From the NCBI RefSeq assembly GCF_014322765.1, contig NZ_JAASTZ010000005.1:124001-188000 (forward strand): DNA of 64,000 bases. The letters run 5' to 3'. Every line of letters starts with the position of its first letter. Positions within the stretch are counted from its first letter, which is position 1. This document shows positions 31,537 to 39,670 of the stretch, piece after piece. Below the pieces are notes generated by a model. That model was given only the letters and a program-made list of their open reading frames with translations. It was not told where the DNA came from and searched no databases. The translations under genes and the position numbers were made by a program. Source of the stretch: Listeria immobilis. GTDB lineage: Bacteria; Bacillota; Bacilli; Lactobacillales; Listeriaceae.

Positions 31537-33483
31537 TTACATTTGGAAACTAGCTTCTATTGCAAGTAAATTATCCCGGTATACTTTCATTTCTTTTCGT
31601 GTAATCTCGCCTTTTTCAAAATATCGTTGAATTGTTTCTCGTTCAATTTGGGATGCAAGATCAATGGTGGTTTGCAACTCTTCTAGGTCACTTTCTCTTC
31701 TAGCATTTTTGCCGAAAAGCGACTGTTCAAAGGTCATCAAATACTGCGAGATAATTTCTGGGCTATATTCCGTATTGTCTAACTCGTATAATTTTTGTAC
31801 GATAAATTCGTTGTTTTCCTTTTGTAATTTAATGCGCTCATTTTTGCGCTCTTCAAACGATAAAGGAACAATACGAAAGCTACGAAAACGTTGATGCAAC
31901 ATTTGACGATATCGGACTCTAGCACGATATTTCTGTTCTCGTGTTTGGACGTATAATCTTTTTCCAAGTCGCATCATTATAGATAACCCGACACCTGTAT
32001 CAATTTTTCTTTCAAAAACAAGTCTCCTAGTATTTTCAAGTTGCCATTCTTGTGTCAAACGTCGAAGCTCTTTTTCTGTTGCATTTAAATCTTTATGCTT
32101 CATCAGTGAAAAAATTCGGTCATTATACATTTTTAAGACTTTACTCATCTCGACAATATTTTCGTCTGTTTTATATGTTTGTAGTTGCTTTACTACATCG
32201 CGCAATAAAGTGATATCGGCTTTGTGGTCTGTAACCGTCACATCTTTTTTTGCGGCAAAAAGTGGTAAGGTAAAATTGGCAAGTAGAAGCGTGGTGATTA
32301 TAACGCCAGCCGCAATGAAAATAAGCAAGTCTCGCTCTGGAAAGGCATTCCCATTACCAAGCACAAATGGAAGCGAAAGTGCACTGACCAAGGTGATTGT
32401 TCCCCTTACACCAGCAACTGTATAGAGAAAAGTGTTTTTTAGTCTGCTAATCAAATCATTTTTCGGTTGCTCATCAAAGTTTCGGAAAAACAAAATCCAA
32501 AGAAAACGGAGACCAAGTAATAAAATGGTAATTCCTAAAATATATACAAATAGCATACTTTTATGAATACCTGAATCTAACCAAATCGTCTCCATAATTT
32601 GTGGTAGCTGCGTTCCTAGCAAAATAAATACCAATCCATTTAAACTAAAAGTAATGACAGACCAAGTGCTTTTTGAGAGTAAATTCAACTGGGCAATTTC
32701 AGGATTGATTTTCTTATAGCTGAAAGAGTGAACTATGCCACCACTTACAACTGCTAAAATTCCGTTAACCCCCACTTTTTCTGCCACCATAAAGATTAAA
32801 AACGGCAATAATATTTCCATCAGCATAAAGGAGGTAACATTTTCAATCCCCATTTGCCGTAAACTACGCATTAGCATAATTTTAAGCAAACTCATTACAG
32901 CCCCAAGCGCAATCCCGCCTAAAGATAATAATAAAAAGCTTGTTCCAGCCGTCATAAATGAAAAAGTACCTGTTACAAGTGCCAGTACCGCAAATTGGAA
33001 CGAAACTAGTCCCGAAGCATCATTTATCAAAGACTCTCCTTCTAAAATATGCATGATTTTATGTGGGATTTTTACTTTTTCTGCCAAAGCACCTACTGCA
33101 ACTGCATCTGTTGGGGCAAGTGCAGCAGCAAGTGCAAATGCGGCTGCAAAAGGGATTACTGGAATTAAATAATGAATAAATGTTCCAAGTATCCCAACTG
33201 TCACAAACACTAATCCAATAGATAATGACAAAATTGCTTTTCGGTTTTTCCATAATGATTTTTTATCCGTATTCACCCCGTCATTAAAAAGTAGTGGTGC
33301 CATAAAGAGTAGTAAAAACAACTCTGGATTTAAATCTATCGTATGGTTCCCAAGTGGAATTGCCAAAATAATTCCTAATAATACTTGTATTAAAGGCACT
33401 GCAATACTAGGCAAAAACCGACTTAATACGTTCGATAAAAATACTGCACTTAACATTAATAAAATAAGCTCAAAAATCTCCAT
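31537..33483 (-). CDS. CPA1-type Na+/H+ antiporter
   Basis: 648-aa membrane transporter. About 12 membrane helices occupy residues 1-400, with the family signature FNDGVNTD and ALAPTDAVAVGALAEK, then GESLINDASGLV. A cytoplasmic tail of roughly 240 residues follows, basic and helical. It exchanges Na+ (or K+) for H+ for pH and salt tolerance; the exact ion is inferred. Confidence 0.9.
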   Translation of the reverse strand: MEIFELILLMLSAVFLSNVLSRFLPSIAVPLIQVLLGIILAIPLGNHTIDLNPELFLLLFMAPLLFNDGVNTDKKSLWKNRKAILSLSIGLVFVTVGILGTFIHYLIPVIPFAAAFALAAALAPTDAVAVGALAEKVKIPHKIMHILEGESLINDASGLVSFQFAVLALVTGTFSFMTAGTSFLLLSLGGIALGAVMSLLKIMLMRSLRQMGIENVTSFMLMEILLPFLIFMVAEKVGVNGILAVVSGGIVHSFSYKKINPEIAQLNLLSKSTWSVITFSLNGLVFILLGTQLPQIMETIWLDSGIHKSMLFVYILGITILLLGLRFLWILFFRNFDEQPKNDLISRLKNTFLYTVAGVRGTITLVSALSLPFVLGNGNAFPERDLLIFIAAGVIITTLLLANFTLPLFAAKKDVTVTDHKADITLLRDVVKQLQTYKTDENIVEMSKVLKMYNDRIFSLMKHKDLNATEKELRRLTQEWQLENTRRLVFERKIDTGVGLSIMMRLGKRLYVQTREQKYRARVRYRQMLHQRFRSFRIVPLSFEERKNERIKLQKENNEFIVQKLYELDNTEYSPEIISQYLMTFEQSLFGKNARRESDLEELQTTIDLASQIERETIQRYFEKGEITRKEMKVYRDNLLAIEASFQM

Positions 33484-33598
33484 TGTTACATCCCTCGTTT
33501 TCTATCACACTCTGATGTATCTGCGCTATAAAAATTCCCTTTTAGCGCATTTGCTTCGTTTCCCATGCTAGCAAAAAAGCTATTCGAAAACATCCGTC

Positions 33599-35203
33599 TT
33601 AGTATGGAGTTTTTTGATAGACGATTCGCTCATTTACAACAGTCATTTCTACTGCAATATCACGGATTGCAGCTGGTTCTATTTGAAATGGATCTGCAGT
33701 CAAAATGGTGAAATCAGCGACATAACCTGGTTTGATTTGCCCACGAGAACTTGTTTTATAACTAGCAAAAGCAGCTCCTGTTGTATATAACTGAATTGCT
33801 TCGTATACGCTTAAAGCTTCTTCTGGCCAATACTTAACTCCATTTAAATCTGCATTTGCGGTTCTCGTGACAGCAGCATGAATCGCCCAAAATGGATTAG
33901 GCACTTCAATTGGCGCATCGCTTCCCCCTGCCAAATGAAGTCCGGATTTAATCAATGATTTCCAGGCGAATGCTAATGGTGGATGTGTTTCTCCAAGGAC
34001 ATCGATTGCCCACGGAAGATCACTTGCCATAAATTGTGGTTGAATATCAAATAGTACTGGCAATTTAGCGGCCTCGGCTACTAATTTTTTTGTAAGCCAT
34101 GGGGTATGAATCAAGCGGTCGTATTGTCCGGCTTTCGGTGGATTAGCACGCAAACAACGTATCACATTGGAAAATGCTAAATCACCGAGAATATGAATGG
34201 CAACTGGCAGACCTTCTTTTCTGGCAAGTTTAACTAAATTTTCAAAACTTGCGTCTGAATGGATTTGCAAGCCTTTTTCATTAGGATTATCTGCATAACC
34301 AGCACTCATTAAAGCCGTCCGTGATCCAACAGTACCATCATAAAAAATTTTCATCGCACCCAGTTCTACAAATTCATCGCCATTAATAAAGCTTTCATTT
34401 GAAGAAATAAATGCCTCCCATTCTGCATGATGAATTAAAAGCTGCGCGCGAAATGGTAACTTTTCTGCGCCTAACGTTTCTCTAAAAGCAGCTAGTGTTG
34501 ACTGAAAGCCTGTAAAATAATGTAAATCTTCTGAGTGAGCGCCTGTAATTCCTTTTGACCATAAATCTTTAATAGCTATTTCTAACCATGCTGTTAATTC
34601 AGATGGTGTAGCTGGTGGAAAAGCATCAATTGCGAGTGTAGTTGCATTATCTCTTAATACTCCCGTAAAATCTCCCATATTATTTTGAACAATTTCGCCT
34701 CCGCCATCAAAGCCATTATCCGAAAAATCGTTTATATGTGCTAATAAAGCTGAATTAATCGATACACTATGATAATCAATTCGTCTCACTAATATTGGAT
34801 TGGTACTACTTACTCCATCTAAATCTACTAATGAAATAAAGGTTTGTTCATCAGACCATTTGTTTTCATCATAACCTTCAACAAACAGCCATTCATTTTC
34901 TGTTAGTTGCTTTACTCGTTCTGAAATAAGTAATATTGCTTCTTTTTTTGTCGTAGTTTGATTTAAATTCAGTCGCTCTAATGCTTGTCCATACCATAAT
35001 AAATGGATATGCGCATCGACAAAGCCAGGAAAAATTGTTTTTCCAGCAAGATCAATTGTTTCTTCAATTTTATTTCGATAGTTAGTTTCTAATTCTGCCG
35101 TTTCACCAATTGCAAAAATCCGACCATTTTCAGTTAATACAGCCGAAACTACTTCACCTTCAGCAGTCATTTGATAAAATTGACCATTTTTCCATAATTT
35201 CAT
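33599..35203 (-). CDS. Amidohydrolase (YtcJ-like)
   Basis: 534 aa metal-dependent amidohydrolase. Metal ligands appear in GFVDAHIHLLWYG and later in AIHILGD and LAGGSDAPIEVPN. It resembles the YtcJ group with unknown substrates. It starts 2 bases after the MFS transporter gene, so transporter and hydrolase probably handle one compound. Confidence 0.85.
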   Translation of the reverse strand: MKLWKNGQFYQMTAEGEVVSAVLTENGRIFAIGETAELETNYRNKIEETIDLAGKTIFPGFVDAHIHLLWYGQALERLNLNQTTTKKEAILLISERVKQLTENEWLFVEGYDENKWSDEQTFISLVDLDGVSSTNPILVRRIDYHSVSINSALLAHINDFSDNGFDGGGEIVQNNMGDFTGVLRDNATTLAIDAFPPATPSELTAWLEIAIKDLWSKGITGAHSEDLHYFTGFQSTLAAFRETLGAEKLPFRAQLLIHHAEWEAFISSNESFINGDEFVELGAMKIFYDGTVGSRTALMSAGYADNPNEKGLQIHSDASFENLVKLARKEGLPVAIHILGDLAFSNVIRCLRANPPKAGQYDRLIHTPWLTKKLVAEAAKLPVLFDIQPQFMASDLPWAIDVLGETHPPLAFAWKSLIKSGLHLAGGSDAPIEVPNPFWAIHAAVTRTANADLNGVKYWPEEALSVYEAIQLYTTGAAFASYKTSSRGQIKPGYVADFTILTADPFQIEPAAIRDIAVEMTVVNERIVYQKTPY

Positions 35204-35205
35204 TT

Positions 35206-36447
35206 TTATTCCCCCTGGCTCATAGAAATTTTCATTGTTGCTTTTTCTTGTTGGTCTTTTTTCTGCAGAATTTGTTGTAATGTGATACTAATAAGCGCAC
35301 AGCCAAGTAAAATAAATGCGCCAATGAACAAAGCTTTTATTCCACCTAAATTTTGAACGACAATAGCTCCTGCAAATGGCGCCAACATTCGAGCAGCAGT
35401 CGCCATTCCGTTGACTAACCCTTGATATAGTCCTGCCGCGCCTTTTGGAGCAAGTTGATAGGCAATAGTTGGAATGGCTGGCCAAGCAAACATTTCTCCA
35501 AATGTTAAAAAAATCATCCCAAGCACAAAGCCACTATAAACACTAGCATTCATTGCTACAACAAAAGATAAAATAAATAAGGAAATCCCAATATATATCT
35601 GTGCTAACAAGTGTTTTTTAAATCTATTTACCACTGGAATTAAGATAAATTGTCCAAGTACGATAAGTGCACCATTTAAACTCCATAAGTTACCATATTG
35701 GCTTGCTGTTACACCTTTTATTTCTGTCATATATGTGGACAAATTGGATTGCCACTGGACATGCGGTAATTGACACAGCAAGTAGGTAAGCAATAACAAT
35801 ACAAATGACCATAGTGCTAATTTAGTCGGAAACTCTCGCTTAGCATTTTTCTTACGATGCTTCGTTTCCACAACGACTTTTTCAGATTTCCAGTCAATTT
35901 TATGGAAGAAAAAGAAAAAATAGCCAGCAAAAACTAGTGCAAAAACAAATGACCCAATATACACTTGGCTCATTCCTTGTTTTGCGAGTATGCCTGCTAA
36001 TAACGGTCCGATTGCAACGCCGATATTTTGTGCTACATAAATGGCATTAAAACCAGTTCTCCCACCAGTTGGATGCGTTAAACCAGCTGCTGCATAAAGC
36101 CCTGAGAAAACCATTCCCATCGCAACTCCTACAGCCCATAAGTTCCAAATAAAAAATGGAAAGCCGTGAAAAAAACATAGTGAAGCAGTAGCAAGTACAA
36201 GTATAACTGTTCCAATCGTAAGTGAAATAAACCCAGAGAAGCGGTCAAAGATTAATCCCCCAATGATACTTGACACAATCCCTACTCCTGAGTTAATTAA
36301 CAAAACTAGTGATGCATCTGTTGTTGTCATACCTAGCTCTTGCGTCATATAAATCATATTAAAAGGCCATATAAACGAAAGCCCTGTATAAAGTAACACC
36401 ATCCCAATAATAACAATCCATAAATCCCTTGGTAACCATTTTGTCAT
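35206..36447 (-). CDS. Major facilitator superfamily transporter
   Basis: 413 aa with 12 predicted membrane helices and a central basic loop (KHRKKNAKREFP). The motif FDRFSGF follows helix 2, the MFS motif A position. Substrate unknown; operon with the amidohydrolase downstream. Confidence 0.85.
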   Translation of the reverse strand: MTKWLPRDLWIVIIGMVLLYTGLSFIWPFNMIYMTQELGMTTTDASLVLLINSGVGIVSSIIGGLIFDRFSGFISLTIGTVILVLATASLCFFHGFPFFIWNLWAVGVAMGMVFSGLYAAAGLTHPTGGRTGFNAIYVAQNIGVAIGPLLAGILAKQGMSQVYIGSFVFALVFAGYFFFFFHKIDWKSEKVVVETKHRKKNAKREFPTKLALWSFVLLLLTYLLCQLPHVQWQSNLSTYMTEIKGVTASQYGNLWSLNGALIVLGQFILIPVVNRFKKHLLAQIYIGISLFILSFVVAMNASVYSGFVLGMIFLTFGEMFAWPAIPTIAYQLAPKGAAGLYQGLVNGMATAARMLAPFAGAIVVQNLGGIKALFIGAFILLGCALISITLQQILQKKDQQEKATMKISMSQGE

Positions 36448-36530
36448 AACTACACTTTCCCTTCCTTAAAACTCACTTTTTTAGGTTATCACAACTAACC
36501 CCATCCGAAAAGGAAAATTTCATTAAAAAG

Positions 36531-36556
36531 GCCACCTAGCAAATTTTGCTGGTGGC
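36531..36556 (-). terminator. Intrinsic terminator
   Basis: GCCACC-AGCAAA/TTTGCT-GGTGGC hairpin with TTTTTAAT on the minus strand, 90 bases past the regulator gene at 36646. Confidence 0.75.
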
Positions 36557-36645
36557 TAAAAAGAGACTGGCGATAAATTCCTATCATGGTTAATATAAGT
36601 CTACTATGAATCTTACTTTTTGTCTGTTAAATTAAGAAAAATAGT

Positions 36646-37242
36646 TCAATTATTTTTTGGGGTAAGTAAATTATAGTTTAATTGCCTAACATATGCATGT
36701 AATAGCAGCAAGTTCACTTCAAGATAGTAACCTAGCTCTTTAATAATATTTAATTCCTTCAAACTGTTTAATTGTTCACGCCATACTTCATTCGATATAG
36801 ATTTTGTTATATCTTTTCGAACAGATTCTTTTTCTATTTTCCAAGTTGTTGCTCGAATTTTTCCCGGAATTTTATCGATAAACCACTGAACACTATCATT
36901 TTTTTGGTAATTACTTAGAGAATTTGTCTCTATTTCAATTAAACTCTCCATACTTATGTTCTTTACATCTTTTAAAGTTTCTTCCACATAGATTAACGGG
37001 ATTTTCCAAACAACCGTTTTGCTGAGGGGTTGAATTTTTGTCGCTTCTCTTGTAAAGCCAAAAACCATCCCTTTCCCCCATGAAGTGTTTTTTTGCGCGT
37101 ACTGCATCACAATACCTTCATCGATTGCGTATACATATTGGCCGTTTTCTGGACAATCGATAATTTCCTCTTTTTCCCAGTAAACTAGTTTTGCTACTTC
37201 TTGAAACATAGGATTACCAGTTAAAAAAAACATTATCTCCAT
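36646..37242 (-). CDS. Crp/Fnr-like transcriptional regulator (divergent)
   Basis: 198 aa from ATG 37242 (GGAGC upstream). The N-terminal half has the beta-roll feel of a cyclic-nucleotide-binding domain (GQYVYAIDEGIVMQYAQ), the C-terminal half an HTH (SNEVWREQLNSLKELNIIKELG). This resembles the many divergent PrfA/Crp-family paralogues in Listeria. Ligand and targets unknown. Confidence 0.6.
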   Translation of the reverse strand: MEIMFFLTGNPMFQEVAKLVYWEKEEIIDCPENGQYVYAIDEGIVMQYAQKNTSWGKGMVFGFTREATKIQPLSKTVVWKIPLIYVEETLKDVKNISMESLIEIETNSLSNYQKNDSVQWFIDKIPGKIRATTWKIEKESVRKDITKSISNEVWREQLNSLKELNIIKELGYYLEVNLLLLHAYVRQLNYNLLTPKNN

Positions 37243-37305
37243 AGTAAACGCTCCTTTCATTAGTTCCCCCTCTATTTGAATCTTTTTATATCATAATAAA
37301 AAAAA

Positions 37306-37343
37306 GAGAAGAAAAAAGTTCTTAAAGAACCCTCTTTCTTCTC
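37306..37343 (-). terminator. Terminator after DUF308 gene
   Basis: GAGAAGAAA...TTTCTTCTC with inner GTTCTT/AAGAAC, followed by T-rich sequence on the minus strand. Confidence 0.75.
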
Positions 37344-37387
37344 CTTTTGTCTATTTTGTGACAATTCCCTCAGTTTTGTACTTTATA

Positions 37388-37906
37388 TTAACCTTTTCTT
37401 ATTACTTTCCAAAGTGATAAACAAGTTACACCTTGCAAAATGAAAAAGATTCCTAAAATAAGCCCAACCGCAATTGCTACTAATGTATTGGTAAATAGTG
37501 AAACAATGGCAATGATTAAACCAAGAATCCCCATTACAAGTAATAGTGTCCAACCTGGCAGACCTTTCACAGAAAATGCAGTTAAAATTCGTAATACTGC
37601 TGAGGCTAAAATCCAAATTGCAAATATAATGATAAAGATACGTTCTGCCATGTTAGATTGGAAAATTGCAAAGGCACCAACCGCTATGGATAGGACCCCA
37701 TCAAGCAATATCCATTTAGAAATACTCCAATATTTCCGTTCACCAAAATAAGATACAGCTTCATTAATACCATTTAAGACTAAAATAATCCCAATAAAAA
37801 TAGTTAGAGCTTTTAATGATGTGCTTGGGTTAAATATTAGATAGATACCAAGACCTATCATCACTATGCCTAAAAGTAACACAAAATATAAATAAATCTT
37901 CCTCAT
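37388..37906 (-). CDS. DUF308/HdeD-family membrane protein
   Basis: 172 aa with six hydrophobic helices, alternating with short loops (LYFVLLLGIVMIGLGIYLI, LTIFIGIILVLNGIN). This is the three-repeat DUF308 layout of HdeD-type acid-stress membrane proteins. Function inferred from the family only. Confidence 0.8.
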   Translation of the reverse strand: MRKIYLYFVLLLGIVMIGLGIYLIFNPSTSLKALTIFIGIILVLNGINEAVSYFGERKYWSISKWILLDGVLSIAVGAFAIFQSNMAERIFIIIFAIWILASAVLRILTAFSVKGLPGWTLLLVMGILGLIIAIVSLFTNTLVAIAVGLILGIFFILQGVTCLSLWKVIRKG

Positions 37907-37920
37907 ACTACCACTCCTTT

Positions 37921-38652
37921 TTAATGTTCTGTAAGTAATGATCCTGCCGCTTCATCAATTATGAACACAACATTTGGATGATTACGTAAAATAGACGCTG
38001 GGCAGCTCTCATCAATCGGTCCCTCTAGCAAGCCTTTTACCGCTTCTGCTTTACGCTCGCCTGATGCGGTTACGAGAATTTGTTTTGCATCCATCATATC
38101 AGCTAAACCAAGTGTTAACATTTGTGATGGTGCTTCGTCTTCTGTTAAATTATTGTACATGATAGTGCTTTTTATGGTCGATTCATCGCTGTCTGCTAAA
38201 AATAATCGTGCGTCAAATGGGGTTCCTGGCTCATTTGCACCAAGATGCCCATTTACACCCAACCCTAAAATCTGTAGGTCTCGTTGATTTTCTTTTAAAA
38301 TTTGTTTATAACGAGCAATTTCATTTGTAAAATCAGCTAAACTACCATCTAATAATTCCACTCTTTTTGGCATTTTAGTAATTAAATCATAAAATTTTTG
38401 ATGCATATAAGTGTATACCGTAAAAGATGCATCTCGTTTCGCAACATATTCATCTAAATTCATTAAAAATACTTTTTCGATTGGGATTTCTCCGGCATTA
38501 ATTCCCTTTACAAGTCCTTCAAACATTCCGTCAAAACTAGCACCCGTTGTTGTATTAATAATTGGATTTTCATTAGTTTCAATTACTTGTTTTACAACTT
38601 CTAGCGCTTGTTGTGACATTTCATCATATGTTTTTGTTTTAATTAGTTTCAT
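37921..38652 (-). CDS. Glucosamine-6-phosphate deaminase-like protein
   Basis: About 243 aa NagB/RpiA-type isomerase. Visible: NTTTGASFDGMFEGLV, MNLDEYV, ILGLGVNGHLGANEPGTPF and ERKAEAVKGLLEGP. It probably converts glucosamine-6-phosphate to fructose-6-phosphate and ammonia. Listeria has another nagB in the nagAB operon, so this is likely a paralogue with an adjusted substrate. A HAD phosphatase gene lies upstream. Confidence 0.85.
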   Translation of the reverse strand: MKLIKTKTYDEMSQQALEVVKQVIETNENPIINTTTGASFDGMFEGLVKGINAGEIPIEKVFLMNLDEYVAKRDASFTVYTYMHQKFYDLITKMPKRVELLDGSLADFTNEIARYKQILKENQRDLQILGLGVNGHLGANEPGTPFDARLFLADSDESTIKSTIMYNNLTEDEAPSQMLTLGLADMMDAKQILVTASGERKAEAVKGLLEGPIDESCPASILRNHPNVVFIIDEAAGSLLTEH

Positions 38653-38709
38653 CAAATATTCTCCTCCAATTGAGCTGTCCTATTTTTATCTTACCCTAAC
38701 AATTCCTTT

Positions 38710-39555
38710 CTAAATCAAACCATGTTTTTGAAAACTTGCAAATAAGCCATCTTCATTAACTGAATTTGTCACTTCATCTGCCAATAGTTTTAAGTCATCT
38801 TTAGCATTTCCCATTGCAATGCCTACTTCACAGAAAACGAGCATTTCGGCATCATTCATACCGTCACCGATACCAATTGTGTCTTCTTTATTTCCACCAA
38901 TGTGTTCAAGTAATAATTCAATTGCGGTCGCTTTATGAATATTAGGAACCATTAATTCACCACTATCGTCTCCAAAAATAGGAACTGTGCAATGCATTAC
39001 TTCAAACTTCCCGCTAAATTCATTTTTGATTTCCTCAAAAGGGACTGCCTTATTTTCTAAAAAACACGCTTTATTAACATCTGTACGATAAAGATTACTT
39101 TCGCCAAAAGTTAAGCTTTCTATAAACAGATGGGGGTTGTTTTTTTGTTTTTCGCGAGCTTTTAGATCATTTTCTAAATCCCCATAAACTAATTGATTTA
39201 AATGTGCCTCTAAATTTTTACTAGCAAATAAACCACCATTAGATTCTAAATAAAAATCTAATTCCTTCTTATTAAAAAAATCAACCATATGAATAACATC
39301 TTCATCAGCTACTTTTTTATGGTAAATAATTTGGTTATCTACTTCTACATAACCACCACCTGCACCAATAATTCCATCAAAGCCAATGGATAGAATAGAT
39401 TCGTATAATTCAGGTTTGGAACGCCCTGTGCATAAATAAACTTGGTGTCCCTTGTTACGCGCTTTTATAATGGCTTCTCTAGCTGACTCCGGAACTAAAC
39501 CGTCGTCGTTTACTAATGTGCCATCTACATCTACAAATACAATTTTCTTCGTCAT
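38710..39555 (-). CDS. Cof-type HAD hydrolase
   Basis: 281 aa from ATG 39555 (AGAGG upstream; a frame to 39633 is longer than the family). HAD motif I FVDVDGTLVND, motif II YLCTGRS, motif IV GIGDGMNDAEM. A sugar-phosphate phosphatase. It is 55 bases upstream of the nagB-like gene. Confidence 0.88.
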   Translation of the reverse strand: MTKKIVFVDVDGTLVNDDGLVPESAREAIIKARNKGHQVYLCTGRSKPELYESILSIGFDGIIGAGGGYVEVDNQIIYHKKVADEDVIHMVDFFNKKELDFYLESNGGLFASKNLEAHLNQLVYGDLENDLKAREKQKNNPHLFIESLTFGESNLYRTDVNKACFLENKAVPFEEIKNEFSGKFEVMHCTVPIFGDDSGELMVPNIHKATAIELLLEHIGGNKEDTIGIGDGMNDAEMLVFCEVGIAMGNAKDDLKLLADEVTNSVNEDGLFASFQKHGLI

Positions 39556-39626
39556 GTAATACCTCTTTTCGTTTGTTAATATCTTAATTATAGCATTTCT
39601 TTGAAAATAAAACGTCCTAATAAAAA

Positions 39627-39660
39627 AAAGCAAGAACCTATGACGAAGGTTCCTGCTTTT
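39627..39660 (-). terminator. Terminator after YhgE-like gene
   Basis: AAGCAGGAACC/GGTTCTTGCTT stem with TTTTTTTTA tail on the minus strand. Confidence 0.8.
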
Positions 39661-39670
39661 AGTTATTTTA